From NCBI RefSeq assembly GCF_039542385.1, contig NZ_BAABIA010000015.1, forward strand, positions 1-48,698: DNA of 48,698 nucleotides. Reading direction: 5' to 3'. Origin of the DNA: Prosthecobacter algae (GTDB lineage Bacteria; Verrucomicrobiota; Verrucomicrobiia; Verrucomicrobiales; Verrucomicrobiaceae). A model generated the notes under the pieces. It was not told where the DNA came from. It saw only the letters and a list, made by a program, of their open reading frames with translations, and did not search any database. Made by a program: the position numbers and the translations under genes. Shown piece after piece: positions 33,121-41,954 of this stretch (positions are counted from its first letter, which is position 1; the number at the start of each line of letters is the position of its first letter).

Positions 33121-35154
33121 ATGATGAACTCCTCCCTAATCCCTATCATCTGCCATTTTCTGGCCTTTCTACTCCTGCTGTCAGGCAGTCTATGTGCCCA
33201 AGAGTACGACCGCATTCCATGGCGCACCAAGCGGGTCAGTTTCAACGTCCAGCAGATGTCCGTGCGAGATCTTCTCAAGGACCTCGCCACCTCCCAAAAC
33301 CTGCCAATCAGCATCAGCGACAGTGTCAAAGGCGTGACCAGCGGCCAATTCAAAGAGGTCGAAACTCAGCGCTTCTTTGATCTGATTTGCGAGTCGAATG
33401 AACTTGTGTGGTTCTATGACGGTGTGCGCATGATCATTGAAAGTGCGGATGAGGTTCTCTCACGCCCGCTGACCCTGCCTTACTTGACGCCAGAATCTCT
33501 GAATGAAGTGCTCTTCAGCGTCGGCTATGCCAGTGGCCCCAAGGGGCGTGAGGTACAGGTGAAAATGGGGCATCGCCAGGGTGTGATGCTTCTTGTCGGC
33601 GGGCCACAGTTCATTCAGGCGACGGAGGCTTTGGCCCGTGATCTCGACAGCCAGGAGAATCAGAGGATCAACGAGCAGATCACCGTGCGCACCTTCCGGT
33701 TGAATTATGCGAGTGCGGGTGACTCGACGGTCAATACAGGCAGCGCCAGCCGCATCATCCCCGGCGTCGTCACAAGTTTGCAGAACCTAATGACCAATCA
33801 ACCCGTGGGCAGCCTGCTTTCCACCGGCGTGGAAGAAACGATGAACCGAGTCACGCGGCCCGGCCTTCGCGGCAAGGGTTTGGCGGCGGTCGGCAATCCT
33901 GATGCGGCCACACCGCCAAGGCCCTTTAATCCTTACGATCCCACGGGCTCTCAGCAACAGGCCACAGGCAACCGCAGCCCAAGAACGGCCGAGGACGACC
34001 GCAATGATCCGCGTGCGCCGATGATCGTGGCCGATGTCCGCTTGAATGCGGTTTTGGTGCGCGATGTCGCCGCTCGTATGCCGCTTTATGAAGAGCTGAT
34101 CAAGATGCTGGATGTCTCCACCAAAGCCATCGAGATCACAGCGGCCATTGTGGACATAGACTCCGACAACTTGCGCAATGTCGGCATCGAGCTGCTTGGG
34201 CTCGGAAAAAACGGCAATGACAACGGTCGCCTGGGCTTCGATGCAGACCGGGGGATTTTTGATGGCATCAACACGCAGGGCCAGCAGGCGAGTTTCTTTG
34301 ACAATGCCAATCTGGCGCGCGGTGCAGGCTTGAATGCCACCGCCCTGATCAGTGCGGGTGGTTATGAACTGCTCACGCGTTTGCGCGCAGTTGAGCAAGT
34401 GGGCGCAGGGCAAATCGTATCCAGCCCTTCAGTTTTAACCATGGAAAACACCCAGGCTGTAATCCGCACCGACGAGAAGGTTTATGTGAGGGTAGAAGGC
34501 AATCTCCAAGTGGATCTCTTTGATGTAACAACCGGCGTTCAATTACGCGTGACTCCCACAATCGTGAAGGAGGGCCCGCGCAATGATTTCCGCCTTCAGA
34601 TTGATATCACGGATGGCAGTTTCTCAGACACCCGGGTGGATGAAATCCCCTCCACTCGCGAAAGCGCCATCAATACCCAGGCCATGGTGCCAGAAAACAA
34701 GACGCTCCTTTTGGGAGGTTACTCCGTGGAGCGCCGCGTGCGCAACACCCGCCAGGTACCCTTGCTCGCCAAGGTGCCTGGCCTGGGTAAGCTGTTCTCC
34801 CGCAACGAGCGCAATCATGAGCGAACCCAGCGCTTTTTCTTCATCACACCGCGAATTGTTGATTTGCGTACCGAAGCAACCAATCCCGCCGATTACAGCG
34901 ATACGGCGGGCAATGAACTTGCCTTGCCAAGCCATCTCTCGGACGACCATCTTTCACGCGACAAGGTCGAAGATCTGGCGCGTCGTCTAGCTGCAAGCAC
35001 GGCCCATTCGCAAGATGATAGCGTCGACGACGGCAAGCGGCCTAACGCCTTGTTGCCACCCCTTAACGATGTTCCAAAGGCAGCGCCCATGCCGGAAGCT
35101 AGCCCTTCTGGCAACGAAAAACGCCCGAAACCCTTTTACCCGTCTCGGCCATGA
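33121..35154 (+). CDS. sctC: Outer membrane secretin SctC
   Basis: The ATG at 33121 gives 677 residues with a clear signal peptide (hydrophobic FLAFLLLLSGSLCA-Q). N-terminal N0/N1-type domains (VSFNVQQMSVRDLLKDLA, LLVGGPQFIQATEALARDL) lead to a Gly/Pro/Asn-rich loop (about 250-310) and the secretin core: VRLNAVLVRDVAARMPLYEEL, ITAAIVDIDSDNLRNVGIE, VGAGQIVSSPSVLTMEN, QLRVTPTIV, NTQAMVPENKTLLLGGY, VPLLAKVPGLGKLFSR and FFITPRIVDL. It forms the outer-membrane ring. The C-terminal 100 residues after the core are Pro/Asp-rich and could bind a pilotin, though no pilotin gene is seen. Confidence 0.96.
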   Translation: MMNSSLIPIICHFLAFLLLLSGSLCAQEYDRIPWRTKRVSFNVQQMSVRDLLKDLATSQNLPISISDSVKGVTSGQFKEVETQRFFDLICESNELVWFYDGVRMIIESADEVLSRPLTLPYLTPESLNEVLFSVGYASGPKGREVQVKMGHRQGVMLLVGGPQFIQATEALARDLDSQENQRINEQITVRTFRLNYASAGDSTVNTGSASRIIPGVVTSLQNLMTNQPVGSLLSTGVEETMNRVTRPGLRGKGLAAVGNPDAATPPRPFNPYDPTGSQQQATGNRSPRTAEDDRNDPRAPMIVADVRLNAVLVRDVAARMPLYEELIKMLDVSTKAIEITAAIVDIDSDNLRNVGIELLGLGKNGNDNGRLGFDADRGIFDGINTQGQQASFFDNANLARGAGLNATALISAGGYELLTRLRAVEQVGAGQIVSSPSVLTMENTQAVIRTDEKVYVRVEGNLQVDLFDVTTGVQLRVTPTIVKEGPRNDFRLQIDITDGSFSDTRVDEIPSTRESAINTQAMVPENKTLLLGGYSVERRVRNTRQVPLLAKVPGLGKLFSRNERNHERTQRFFFITPRIVDLRTEATNPADYSDTAGNELALPSHLSDDHLSRDKVEDLARRLAASTAHSQDDSVDDGKRPNALLPPLNDVPKAAPMPEASPSGNEKRPKPFYPSRP

Positions 35155-36551
35155 GCGCTGCATCTCAACAATGGCTTCTGAAGGTGATCGCGGGTCCGCA
35201 TCAGGGCGCGGAGATCGGCCTATTAGCCGGCAAAACCCTGATCGGTAGCGATGGAGAGTGTGACGTCGTTCTTCATGATGTGCTTGTTGCACCCCAGCAC
35301 GTAGAATTGGATTTATCGGCCTCCGGCATGGTCGCAGCAGCCCTGGGGGGACGGGTTTTCATCAATGGCAAGCGCGTGCGTGAAGCCAGTCAAAAGGTGC
35401 CGGACTTCGCCTTCTTGACGATCGGCGGTTCTCATCTCGTCTTGGGTCCTGCAGAGGGTGCCTGGCCGCTACTTTCCGCGGCGGATATTCCCGAAGTGGA
35501 AAAGGAAACTGAGCCCCCTGTCGCGGCAGAAGGAACACCCGAACCAACGGACAGCGGGCCTCCATCATCAGGACTCAAGCCCATCGTCGCCGATGGCAAT
35601 ACAGTCTTGCCACCAGCTCCGCAGCGATCTTCCAAGCTCGGGCCAGTGCTTGGCATTGTCGCAGGTATCGTTGTCTTGCTGGTTTGGGCCATTATTTTCA
35701 ATGACTTCACCAGCAAGGATGCCACAGGCGACAGCAACTCAGATGTGGCCGACAGGCCTCTGGTGCGCGCTCAATCAGTCGTGGAAGAGCTGGGACTGCT
35801 TGGCTCCATCAAGATTGACGAAGCAGCCGGACGTCTGACCGCGACAGGTTACGTTGACAGCGAAAGCAAGCAGCGGGAACTCCAGGCAGCTCTTCGTGCC
35901 ACGGTTCCAGGCATGCGCACTAAAATTTACAGCCTGGAAAAGATCGCCTCAAGTGCTCGCACACTCATCGAATCTCAAAATCTGCCACTGACAGTTTCCA
36001 GCCTCAGCGAAGGCAAACTGAAAATCGCCGGCAAACTCCCATCTGCAGATCCGTGGATGAGAATGAAGCAGCTCCTCCTCACGGAAGTGCCCGGCGTCAG
36101 CGAAATTGAGGACAGTGTTGAGATCGAGGCCCCATCACCAGCGGTGCCACGCATCGTTGACGTCTCGGCGCCCCGCTACGCGAGCGCTGCTCCAAACACG
36201 CCCACAGCTCCGGCAGCCAGTCCACAGCCGTCCCCACCCGCACCATCCCCGAATCCCGTCTCAGCACAGACATCACCTCCTTTGCCAGATCCCGTTACAG
36301 ACTACCTCATCAGCACCGACACCATTGATACACCCGAATCTGCCATATCGGCCATTCGTGCAGATGAAGGCGGGCTCAGTTATGTCCGTCTCAGCACGGG
36401 CGGCGTCTATTTCATCGGTGCCCGGCTGCCCTACGGCGGCACCGTCGCCAAGATCGAGGCCGATAGTGTCACGATCATCGAAAAAGGCGAATCACGTACC
36501 CTCCGTCAGGGGGATGTGGTGATGAAATCCAATTCTTTTGCCGCTCCCTAA
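35151..36551 (+). CDS. sctD: Inner membrane ring protein SctD
   Basis: Overlaps the sctC stop (ATGA). Of 466 residues, 1-105 form a cytosolic FHA-like domain (KVIAGPHQGAEIGLLAGKTL, ...VVLHDVLVAPQHVEL, ...RVFINGKRV). A Pro-rich linker is followed by one membrane segment at about 163-183 (LGPVLGIVAGIVVLLVWAII). The periplasmic part has ring-building BON-like modules (SIKIDEAAGRLTATGYVDSE; LTVSSLSEGKLKIAGKLPS), then a Pro/Ser-rich spacer and a short conserved-looking end (LRQGDVVMKS). This matches YscD with an extended C-terminus. Confidence 0.9.
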   Translation: MSAASQQWLLKVIAGPHQGAEIGLLAGKTLIGSDGECDVVLHDVLVAPQHVELDLSASGMVAAALGGRVFINGKRVREASQKVPDFAFLTIGGSHLVLGPAEGAWPLLSAADIPEVEKETEPPVAAEGTPEPTDSGPPSSGLKPIVADGNTVLPPAPQRSSKLGPVLGIVAGIVVLLVWAIIFNDFTSKDATGDSNSDVADRPLVRAQSVVEELGLLGSIKIDEAAGRLTATGYVDSESKQRELQAALRATVPGMRTKIYSLEKIASSARTLIESQNLPLTVSSLSEGKLKIAGKLPSADPWMRMKQLLLTEVPGVSEIEDSVEIEAPSPAVPRIVDVSAPRYASAAPNTPTAPAASPQPSPPAPSPNPVSAQTSPPLPDPVTDYLISTDTIDTPESAISAIRADEGGLSYVRLSTGGVYFIGARLPYGGTVAKIEADSVTIIEKGESRTLRQGDVVMKSNSFAAP

Positions 36552-36553
36552 CC

Positions 36554-36838
36554 ATGTCCTCAGATCCGCTCACAGATCCTGCTTTGAAGGCCCGAATCGA
36601 CACCCCCGATTTCGTTGAAATCCTTTCTGCCGATTCCGAGGGCAGCTTTTACGCGGATGTCACCACCTATCTTGACGCCTGGCAAGGCCAGATCAAATCC
36701 TACCAGGATGCCGGGCTCTCACGCGGTGAGTTTGACGATCTGAGCCGACTTTCCAACAGCCTCCAGACCACTGGACGCGTCCTCGAATTTTTCGTGAAGC
36801 TTCAAAAGCTCCAGCCGGAGAAGGCCCACGAAAACTAA
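36554..36838 (+). CDS. YscE-like needle chaperone
   Basis: A 94-residue protein two bases after sctD. The C-terminal 65 residues form a predicted helix-turn-helix: FYADVTTYLDAWQGQIKSYQ, a turn at AGLSRGE, then DLSRLSNSLQTTGRVLEFF. YscE/PscE are small helical hairpins that, with YscG/PscG, keep the needle subunit monomeric. Position between sctD and sctF equals yscE. It is longer than YscE (66 residues), with an extra acidic N-terminus. Confidence 0.65.
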   Translation: MSSDPLTDPALKARIDTPDFVEILSADSEGSFYADVTTYLDAWQGQIKSYQDAGLSRGEFDDLSRLSNSLQTTGRVLEFFVKLQKLQPEKAHEN

Positions 36839-36870
36839 ACCGCCAACGCAACATCCAACACACTACCTCA

Positions 36871-37131
36871 ATGCCAGTCACCGACTTCGATCCACCTCTC
36901 TTTGGCAGCAATTCCCAAATCTGGACCACCATCACGGGAATGGCCAATACCCTCAACACCGAAACCACTCAGGTCATCACGGATGCCAGCACCACCGACT
37001 TTTCCGATCCCGGTTCAGTCGTGCTCCTTCAGATGCGTGTGAACCAGGTCACCAATGCAGCTACCGCTGTCTCCAACCTGGTCAAGGCGATTCAGGAGCC
37101 CTCCAAAAACGCCGTCTCCAACCTGCGCTAA
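36871..37131 (+). CDS. sctF: Needle subunit SctF
   Basis: An 86-residue protein of typical needle length. A polar N-terminus is followed by helix WTTITGMANTLNTETTQVI, a Pro-containing turn (SDPGSVV; needles have an xxxxP turn), and the C-terminal helix LLQMRVNQVTNAATAVSNLV ending with AIQEPSKNAVSNLR. Needle proteins end in a helix packed in the lumen and usually in I(I/V)xNxR-like residues, as here. It lies between the two needle chaperone genes. Confidence 0.88.
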   Translation: MPVTDFDPPLFGSNSQIWTTITGMANTLNTETTQVITDASTTDFSDPGSVVLLQMRVNQVTNAATAVSNLVKAIQEPSKNAVSNLR

Positions 37132-37158
37132 TCCCCGTCCAGCCAAACACTTCAAGCC

Positions 37159-37566
37159 ATGGTTCACATTGATTCAGAGCTGGTGCGTCTGCTCATGCGT
37201 GCGGGTTATGCTGCCGCATGGAACGGCCTTCATCAGGAGGCCATTGCCATCTTTGACGGTGTGGGTGCTGTGCGTCCTGAGAGTGAACTACCCGTTATCG
37301 GAGCTGCTGTTGTAGCTTTGCTGTCGGGCCATTACGAAGTCGCGGTAAAGACACTGCGAGAGGGGGCCCTCGATCTGAATCCCGACAGTGCCTTGGCACG
37401 TGCCCACCTCGGTGTGGCATTGCGTTTGCACGGGGACGAAGACGAGGGCCGCGCACTTCTCCATGATGTCGCCACACAGACCACGGACGCTGATGCTGCC
37501 CTCATGGCACGCAACGTCCTGGCCATGACACCAGACCAGCTTAAACCCCATTTAAAACTTCTATGA
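37159..37566 (+). CDS. YscG-like TPR needle chaperone
   Basis: The 135-residue all-helical protein has three TPR-like repeats: LLMRAGYAAAWNGLHQEAIA, GAAVVALLSGHYEVAVKTL and RAHLGVALRLHGDEDEGRAL. In Yersinia and Pseudomonas, YscG/PscG are TPR proteins that wrap the C-terminal helix of the needle subunit together with YscE/PscE. The gene follows sctF directly, in the yscG position, and its TGA overlaps the sctI start. Confidence 0.78.
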   Translation: MVHIDSELVRLLMRAGYAAAWNGLHQEAIAIFDGVGAVRPESELPVIGAAVVALLSGHYEVAVKTLREGALDLNPDSALARAHLGVALRLHGDEDEGRALLHDVATQTTDADAALMARNVLAMTPDQLKPHLKLL

Positions 37567-38003
37567 CTCCTGTTGTCCTGTCCGCTGCTTCTGCCCCAGC
37601 GGCACTCACCCAATCGTTACCCGTCACTCTCGCGGCTTCATCCTCAGCAGATCTGGATCGTCTCCGCACACTCGTCGCGGGTGTGCAGCCCACGGGTGAA
37701 AACGTCCAGGTCGGTCTAACGCCTCCCCCCGGCAAGATCGAAGAAAGCGGCTTTCGCACTCTGGGAGACTCCATCCTGGAGGGCGTCGCCAAATTCAATT
37801 CGGGCTACAACGACTCGCTCAGTAATATCACCACCAAGCTTGAGCACATCTCCGCAAACGACCCTCTGCAACTCGGCAACAATTTCGGCGAGCTCATGTC
37901 ACTCCAGGTCGAGGTGGCCCGCTGGACCATGTCCGTCATGGGCGTGGACAATGCCTCGAAGGCCGGCACCAACACCATCAAGGAACTCAGCAAAGGCGGC
38001 TGA
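37563..38003 (+). CDS. sctI: Inner rod protein SctI
   Basis: A 146-residue protein starting inside the yscG-like stop codon. The N-terminal half is Ala/Ser/Pro-rich; the C-terminal half has the YscI pattern of two helices, with FRTLGDSILEGVAKFNSGYN and NFGELMSLQVEVARWTMSVM, ending in an amphipathic tail (KAGTNTIKELSKGG). SctI forms the adaptor between export gate and needle base and takes part in the substrate switch. The position between yscG-like and sctJ genes is as in Yersinia. Confidence 0.88.
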   Translation: MTPVVLSAASAPAALTQSLPVTLAASSSADLDRLRTLVAGVQPTGENVQVGLTPPPGKIEESGFRTLGDSILEGVAKFNSGYNDSLSNITTKLEHISANDPLQLGNNFGELMSLQVEVARWTMSVMGVDNASKAGTNTIKELSKGG

Positions 38004-38050
38004 GGCTGCGGTGTGTCCCTAAATATTCTAACGCCCTTCTTTTCTTACCC

Positions 38051-38791
38051 GTGCGATCCCTCCTCTCTAAACTCCGTTGGCTGCTACCCCTGCTCCTGAC
38101 CCTCCTTCTTGCAGGCTGTAGCAAGGTTCCGCTGTTCAGTGAACTCCGAGAGGAAGAGGCCAATGAAATCATGGCGCACCTGCTGGAGCAGAAAATCGAC
38201 TGCGTGAAACTGGCGGGCAAAGAAGGCATGTGGATTCTGCAGGTGCCGGCTGAGGACTTCCCGCTGGCAATGCAAACGCTGCAAGCCCTCGGCCTGCCAC
38301 GTCAAAAGCTCATGAAGATGGGGGACGTTTTCCAAAAAAGCGGTCTGGTCAGCTCACCCACGGAGGAGCGCATCCGCTTCATTGATGCTCTTTGTCAGGA
38401 GCTCTCAGACACCCTCATGAAGGTGGATGGCGTCGTCGCGGCGAAAGTCCACATTGCCCTTCCCAACAATGATCCGCTGAGTGACAGCACCCTGCCCGCC
38501 TCAGCCTCAGTCTTCATCAAATATCGCGCAGGATATGATGTCGAAAGCATCACTCCAGATTTGAAAAACCTCGTCACCAAGTCGGTGGAGGGCCTCACTT
38601 TTGAAAATGTGGAGCTCATCATGAGTCCCGCTGATGCTATCCCGCCGCCACCGAAAACGCAGGCCGCAAATCCCCTCCAGGAATGGCAAACCAAGCTTCC
38701 ATTTTGGGCCATCCCCGCAGGCAGCGCCGGCGCAGGCTTCCTGTTTGCATCTCTATTGTTAGGCCTGCTCCGCAAAAAAGCCACCCCCTGA
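38051..38791 (+). CDS. sctJ: Inner membrane ring lipoprotein SctJ
   Basis: Starts at GTG; 246 residues. The signal peptide ends in a lipobox (TLLLAGC, acylated Cys23). Two ring-building motifs follow (LFSELREEEANEIMAHLLEQ; DFPLAMQTLQALGLPRQKL), then LVSSPTEERIRFIDALCQEL, VDGVVAAKVHIALPNNDP, SASVFIKYRAG and LKNLVTKSVEGL. A C-terminal membrane segment (AIPAGSAGAGFLFASLLLGL) is followed by RKK. All features of the YscJ/PrgK family are present. It anchors the inner-membrane ring with SctD. Confidence 0.96.
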   Translation: MRSLLSKLRWLLPLLLTLLLAGCSKVPLFSELREEEANEIMAHLLEQKIDCVKLAGKEGMWILQVPAEDFPLAMQTLQALGLPRQKLMKMGDVFQKSGLVSSPTEERIRFIDALCQELSDTLMKVDGVVAAKVHIALPNNDPLSDSTLPASASVFIKYRAGYDVESITPDLKNLVTKSVEGLTFENVELIMSPADAIPPPPKTQAANPLQEWQTKLPFWAIPAGSAGAGFLFASLLLGLLRKKATP

Positions 38792-38818
38792 GCCTTCATC
38801 CACCCCTACCCTTCCTTC

Positions 38819-39505
38819 ATGAGCACGCACGGCGGCTGGTATGCGAGCCAGGCAAAGACCAACCCGGACTTGTTTCGGGTCATCTTTGACTTCAATTATC
38901 GCCCTCAATTCTGGTTGCATCCTGAAGTCATTGCCCGCTTCCCTGAGGCGGCCGTGATCCGCGTCCTCGCGACTGGCAGTCACGGTCATCACCACCTCGC
39001 GTCCTGGCTCACCCGTGCACTTCATTTGAATGCCTGCGATCCATTTTTGGACTTTCAGGAACCGCGTCTACGGATCGCTCTGTTAAGCCCCGAGACTCTG
39101 ACCCGCCTGGCCCGCTACATCGGAGCCGCACTTTGCTGGCCTCGCATCACCTCCGTTATCGGACGTCAGCAGATCCAGGAAATCAAGGCATCCATTGGCG
39201 AAGATGCACACGCGTTTGCCCTGCGGCGTGCCCGGCTCATCGTACCAGAAAATGAGGCGATCCTGCCCGATTCGGAAACTTCACTCATTGACCATGTGAT
39301 GGACATTGGCTGGAATGTCCTGGCCAGTTCCTGCAGCCATGAAAGCGACGCTGTATGCGAGCGACTGGCGCTCAAATTTCCGCTCCAAATAGCAGAAAAA
39401 GTGACCTGGCGCGTGCCCCCCGAATTGCGTGACCGCGCTTGGAACCGGGTCCGTCAGATCAGCCGTGAAGTTTTAACCGCAGGAGAATCCAAATGCTTTG
39501 CTTAG
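38819..39505 (+). CDS. sctK: Sorting platform protein SctK (YscK)
   Basis: A 228-residue soluble protein with the YscK-type opening FDFNYRPQFWLHPEVIARFP, a central SPETLTRLARYIGAALCWP, then IGEDAHAFALRRARLIVP and the C-terminal helix FPLQIAEKVTWRVPPELRDR. SctK links the SctQ/SctL/SctN pods to SctD in the cytosolic sorting platform. It is the least conserved apparatus component, but synteny with sctJ and sctL plus the N-terminal pattern make the call solid. It overlaps sctL by 13 bases. Confidence 0.85.
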   Translation: MSTHGGWYASQAKTNPDLFRVIFDFNYRPQFWLHPEVIARFPEAAVIRVLATGSHGHHHLASWLTRALHLNACDPFLDFQEPRLRIALLSPETLTRLARYIGAALCWPRITSVIGRQQIQEIKASIGEDAHAFALRRARLIVPENEAILPDSETSLIDHVMDIGWNVLASSCSHESDAVCERLALKFPLQIAEKVTWRVPPELRDRAWNRVRQISREVLTAGESKCFA

Positions 39506-40098
39506 AGAACAGTGGCGTCAAGGTGGCACCTGCCTCCAAGATCTTGAAAAGGGATGAGCACAGTTTCATCCTAGAGGGGCAGCGCATCCTCGAAGCCGCA
39601 CGCCATGAAGCGGCGCTCATCCGCCAGCAAGCGGAGACCGATGCCGAAAAAAAGCGCGAGGAGGGTTTCCTCAAAGGCCAGGAAGAAGGAAAAACAAAAA
39701 TCGCCGAACACATCGTCGAATGCATGGGGCAGAGTGCGGTTTATTTTTCCAAGGTCGAAGACGTCATGGTGGATCTCGTCATGCGTGCTGTGCGTCAGGT
39801 CATTGGTGAAATGGATCAGCGGGATGTCGTGGAGCGGCTCGTCCGACGCGCCCTGGAAAGCACCCGCAATGAGAGCCAGATCACCATCCGGGTCTCCCCC
39901 GGTCAGGCCGATTGGATCAAAAACCGCATCAGCACCATCATGCAGACCTTTCCGAAGATTCACTTTCTCGATGTGCAGCCGGATCAGCGCCTTGCTGAGA
40001 ATGGCTGCATTTTGGAAACCGAGATCGGAGTCGTGGATGCCACGCTCGAGACCCAGCTCAAGGCCATCGAGAAGGCCCTCATTCGTTCGATGAAATGA
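39493..40098 (+). CDS. sctL: ATPase stator SctL
   Basis: The 201-residue protein matches YscL/FliH: N-terminal strand, then a long charged helix ([39 protein letters not shown]) and a C-terminal V-ATPase E-subunit-like domain ([53 protein letters not shown]). It dimerises and connects SctN to SctQ. The start codon lies within sctK. Confidence 0.93.
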   Translation: MLCLENSGVKVAPASKILKRDEHSFILEGQRILEAARHEAALIRQQAETDAEKKREEGFLKGQEEGKTKIAEHIVECMGQSAVYFSKVEDVMVDLVMRAVRQVIGEMDQRDVVERLVRRALESTRNESQITIRVSPGQADWIKNRISTIMQTFPKIHFLDVQPDQRLAENGCILETEIGVVDATLETQLKAIEKALIRSMK

Positions 40099-40102
40099 CT
40101 TC

Positions 40103-41434
40103 ATGAACTTGCCGACCTTTGACTTCAATTCACTCACCGCGCGCTTGCAGCACGGCATGGATTCCGTGCAGCCCCTGAGCTTGCGCGGTCGCGTGACACA
40201 GGTCACCGGCACGATCTTAAAAGCTTATGCACCAGGCGCAAAAATCGGTGAACTATGTCGCCTGAAAAACCCCTGGGAAGATGAAGGCATCTTGGGAGAA
40301 GTGGTGGGCTTTTCCAAGAATCTCGCTCTGATCACCCCCCTGGGGGAGCTCATGGGAATCTCCTCCACCACAGAGGTCATCCCCACCGGGGAGGTCCACC
40401 AAGTACCCGTGGGCAAAGAAATGCTCGGCCGTGTTTTGGACGGTCTCGGCCATCCCTCCGATGGAAAAGGTCCCTTTAAGATCGAAGCCCATTACGCCGT
40501 CACAGCCGATCCCCCAAATGCCATGACCCGGCAGTTGATCACCCACCCGATCAGCCTCGGCGTGCGGGCGCTCGATGGACTGCTCACCTGTGGCGAAGGC
40601 CAGCGCATGGGCATCTTTGCCGCTGCCGGAGGCGGAAAAAGCACGCTGCTGAGCCAGATCATCCGCAACACTTCAGCAGACATCGTGGTGCTCGCGCTCA
40701 TTGGCGAACGCGGACGTGAGGTGCGTGAATTCCTGGAGCGTGATCTTGGGGAAGAAGGGGTGAAAAGAGCCGTGACCGTCATCGCCACCTCGGACCGCCC
40801 TTCCATGGAGCGTTTGAAATGTGCTTACGTGGCCACAGCGATCGCCGAATACTTTCGCGATCAAGGCAAAAAAGTCCTCTTGCTGATGGACTCCGTCACC
40901 CGCTTTGCGCGTGCCCTGCGTGAGATCGGTCTCGCAGCAGGTGAACCGCCCACCCGCCGTGGTTTCCCGCCCTCCGTATTTGCCACGCTACCCCGAATGA
41001 TGGAACGCGCAGGCTGCTCAGACAAAGGCAGCATCACAGCCCTCTACACCGTCCTGGTCGAAGGCGATGACATGACTGAGCCCGTGGCCGATGAAACACG
41101 CTCCATCCTGGATGGTCACATCGTTTTGAGTCGCAAATTGGGCTCGGCCAATCATTACCCCGCCATTGATGTGCTGGCCAGCGTCAGCCGACTTTTCACC
41201 GCCATCAACACTTCAGACCATCAGCGCGCCGCAGGCAAAATCCGCAGCCTCATGGCCAAGTATCAGGAAGTGGAGCTGCTCGTCCGCATCGGTGAATACA
41301 AGAAAGGCAGCGACACGGCCGCCGATGAAGCCATCACCAAGATGGATGCCATCAACACCTTCCTCAAACAAGGCATGAACGAGCCGAGCAGCTTCGATCA
41401 GACTCAACAGGCCATGATCCAACTCGCAAGATAA
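40103..41434 (+). CDS. sctN: T3SS ATPase SctN
   Basis: A complete 443-residue F1-beta-like ATPase. Walker A is AAAGGGKST (173-181), with the family's [12 protein letters not shown], Walker B-type [18 protein letters not shown], and [18 protein letters not shown]. The N-terminal beta-barrel domain includes [16 protein letters not shown]. The C-terminal domain ends with the [18 protein letters not shown] stretch ([20 protein letters not shown]). It forms a hexamer under the export gate, strips chaperones and unfolds effectors. Confidence 0.98.
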   Translation: MNLPTFDFNSLTARLQHGMDSVQPLSLRGRVTQVTGTILKAYAPGAKIGELCRLKNPWEDEGILGEVVGFSKNLALITPLGELMGISSTTEVIPTGEVHQVPVGKEMLGRVLDGLGHPSDGKGPFKIEAHYAVTADPPNAMTRQLITHPISLGVRALDGLLTCGEGQRMGIFAAAGGGKSTLLSQIIRNTSADIVVLALIGERGREVREFLERDLGEEGVKRAVTVIATSDRPSMERLKCAYVATAIAEYFRDQGKKVLLLMDSVTRFARALREIGLAAGEPPTRRGFPPSVFATLPRMMERAGCSDKGSITALYTVLVEGDDMTEPVADETRSILDGHIVLSRKLGSANHYPAIDVLASVSRLFTAINTSDHQRAAGKIRSLMAKYQEVELLVRIGEYKKGSDTAADEAITKMDAINTFLKQGMNEPSSFDQTQQAMIQLAR

Positions 41435-41438
41435 ACCC

Positions 41439-41954
41439 ATGCTGCGCTACCCACTCCAAGACATGGTCTTTGTCCGCGAGCATCGCGAGGACAAAGCCAG
41501 CAAGGCCGTCACCCGTGCGCGCCGTGCCGTGGTGGAGGCGGAGGAAAACTTGGAGGCCAAGCAAAAGGCCCTGGCAGACTTTACCCAATGGCGGATCGCC
41601 GAGGAGGAGCGGCTCATTCAGTCCATCATGCGCAAGCCTGTCAAACTCGGTGACATCACAGACCTGCGCCTGGAGATCTCAGCCATGCGTGAACGGGAGC
41701 TGGATTTCATGGATCAAGTTCACAAGGCTCAAGGCGAGCTCGACCGCGCCAAAGAAGAACTTGATAACGCCAAGCTGGCCTACAAAAAAGCCACCCAAGA
41801 TCTCGAAAAGCTCATTGAACACCGTGCCGCATGGCAGGTGGAGCAAAACCACGAAGCCGAGCGCCAAGCAGACCTCGAACTCGAGGACTTTATCAGCCCT
41901 CAAAACAGCGACCTTGGCATGCACCCGGAGAACACTCGATATGAACTCAATTGA
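41439..41954 (+). CDS. sctO: ATPase stalk protein SctO
   Basis: A 171-residue, highly charged protein predicted as two long antiparallel helices: RHPL-type start (MLRYPLQDMVFVREHREDKA), then AVVEAEENLEAKQKALADFT, and MRERELDFMDQVHKAQGELD, followed by EKLIEHRAAWQVEQNHEAER. This is the YscO/FliJ coiled coil that inserts into the SctN hexamer and touches SctV. The position between sctN and sctP is conserved. It overlaps sctP by 14 bases. Confidence 0.9.
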   Translation: MLRYPLQDMVFVREHREDKASKAVTRARRAVVEAEENLEAKQKALADFTQWRIAEEERLIQSIMRKPVKLGDITDLRLEISAMRERELDFMDQVHKAQGELDRAKEELDNAKLAYKKATQDLEKLIEHRAAWQVEQNHEAERQADLELEDFISPQNSDLGMHPENTRYELN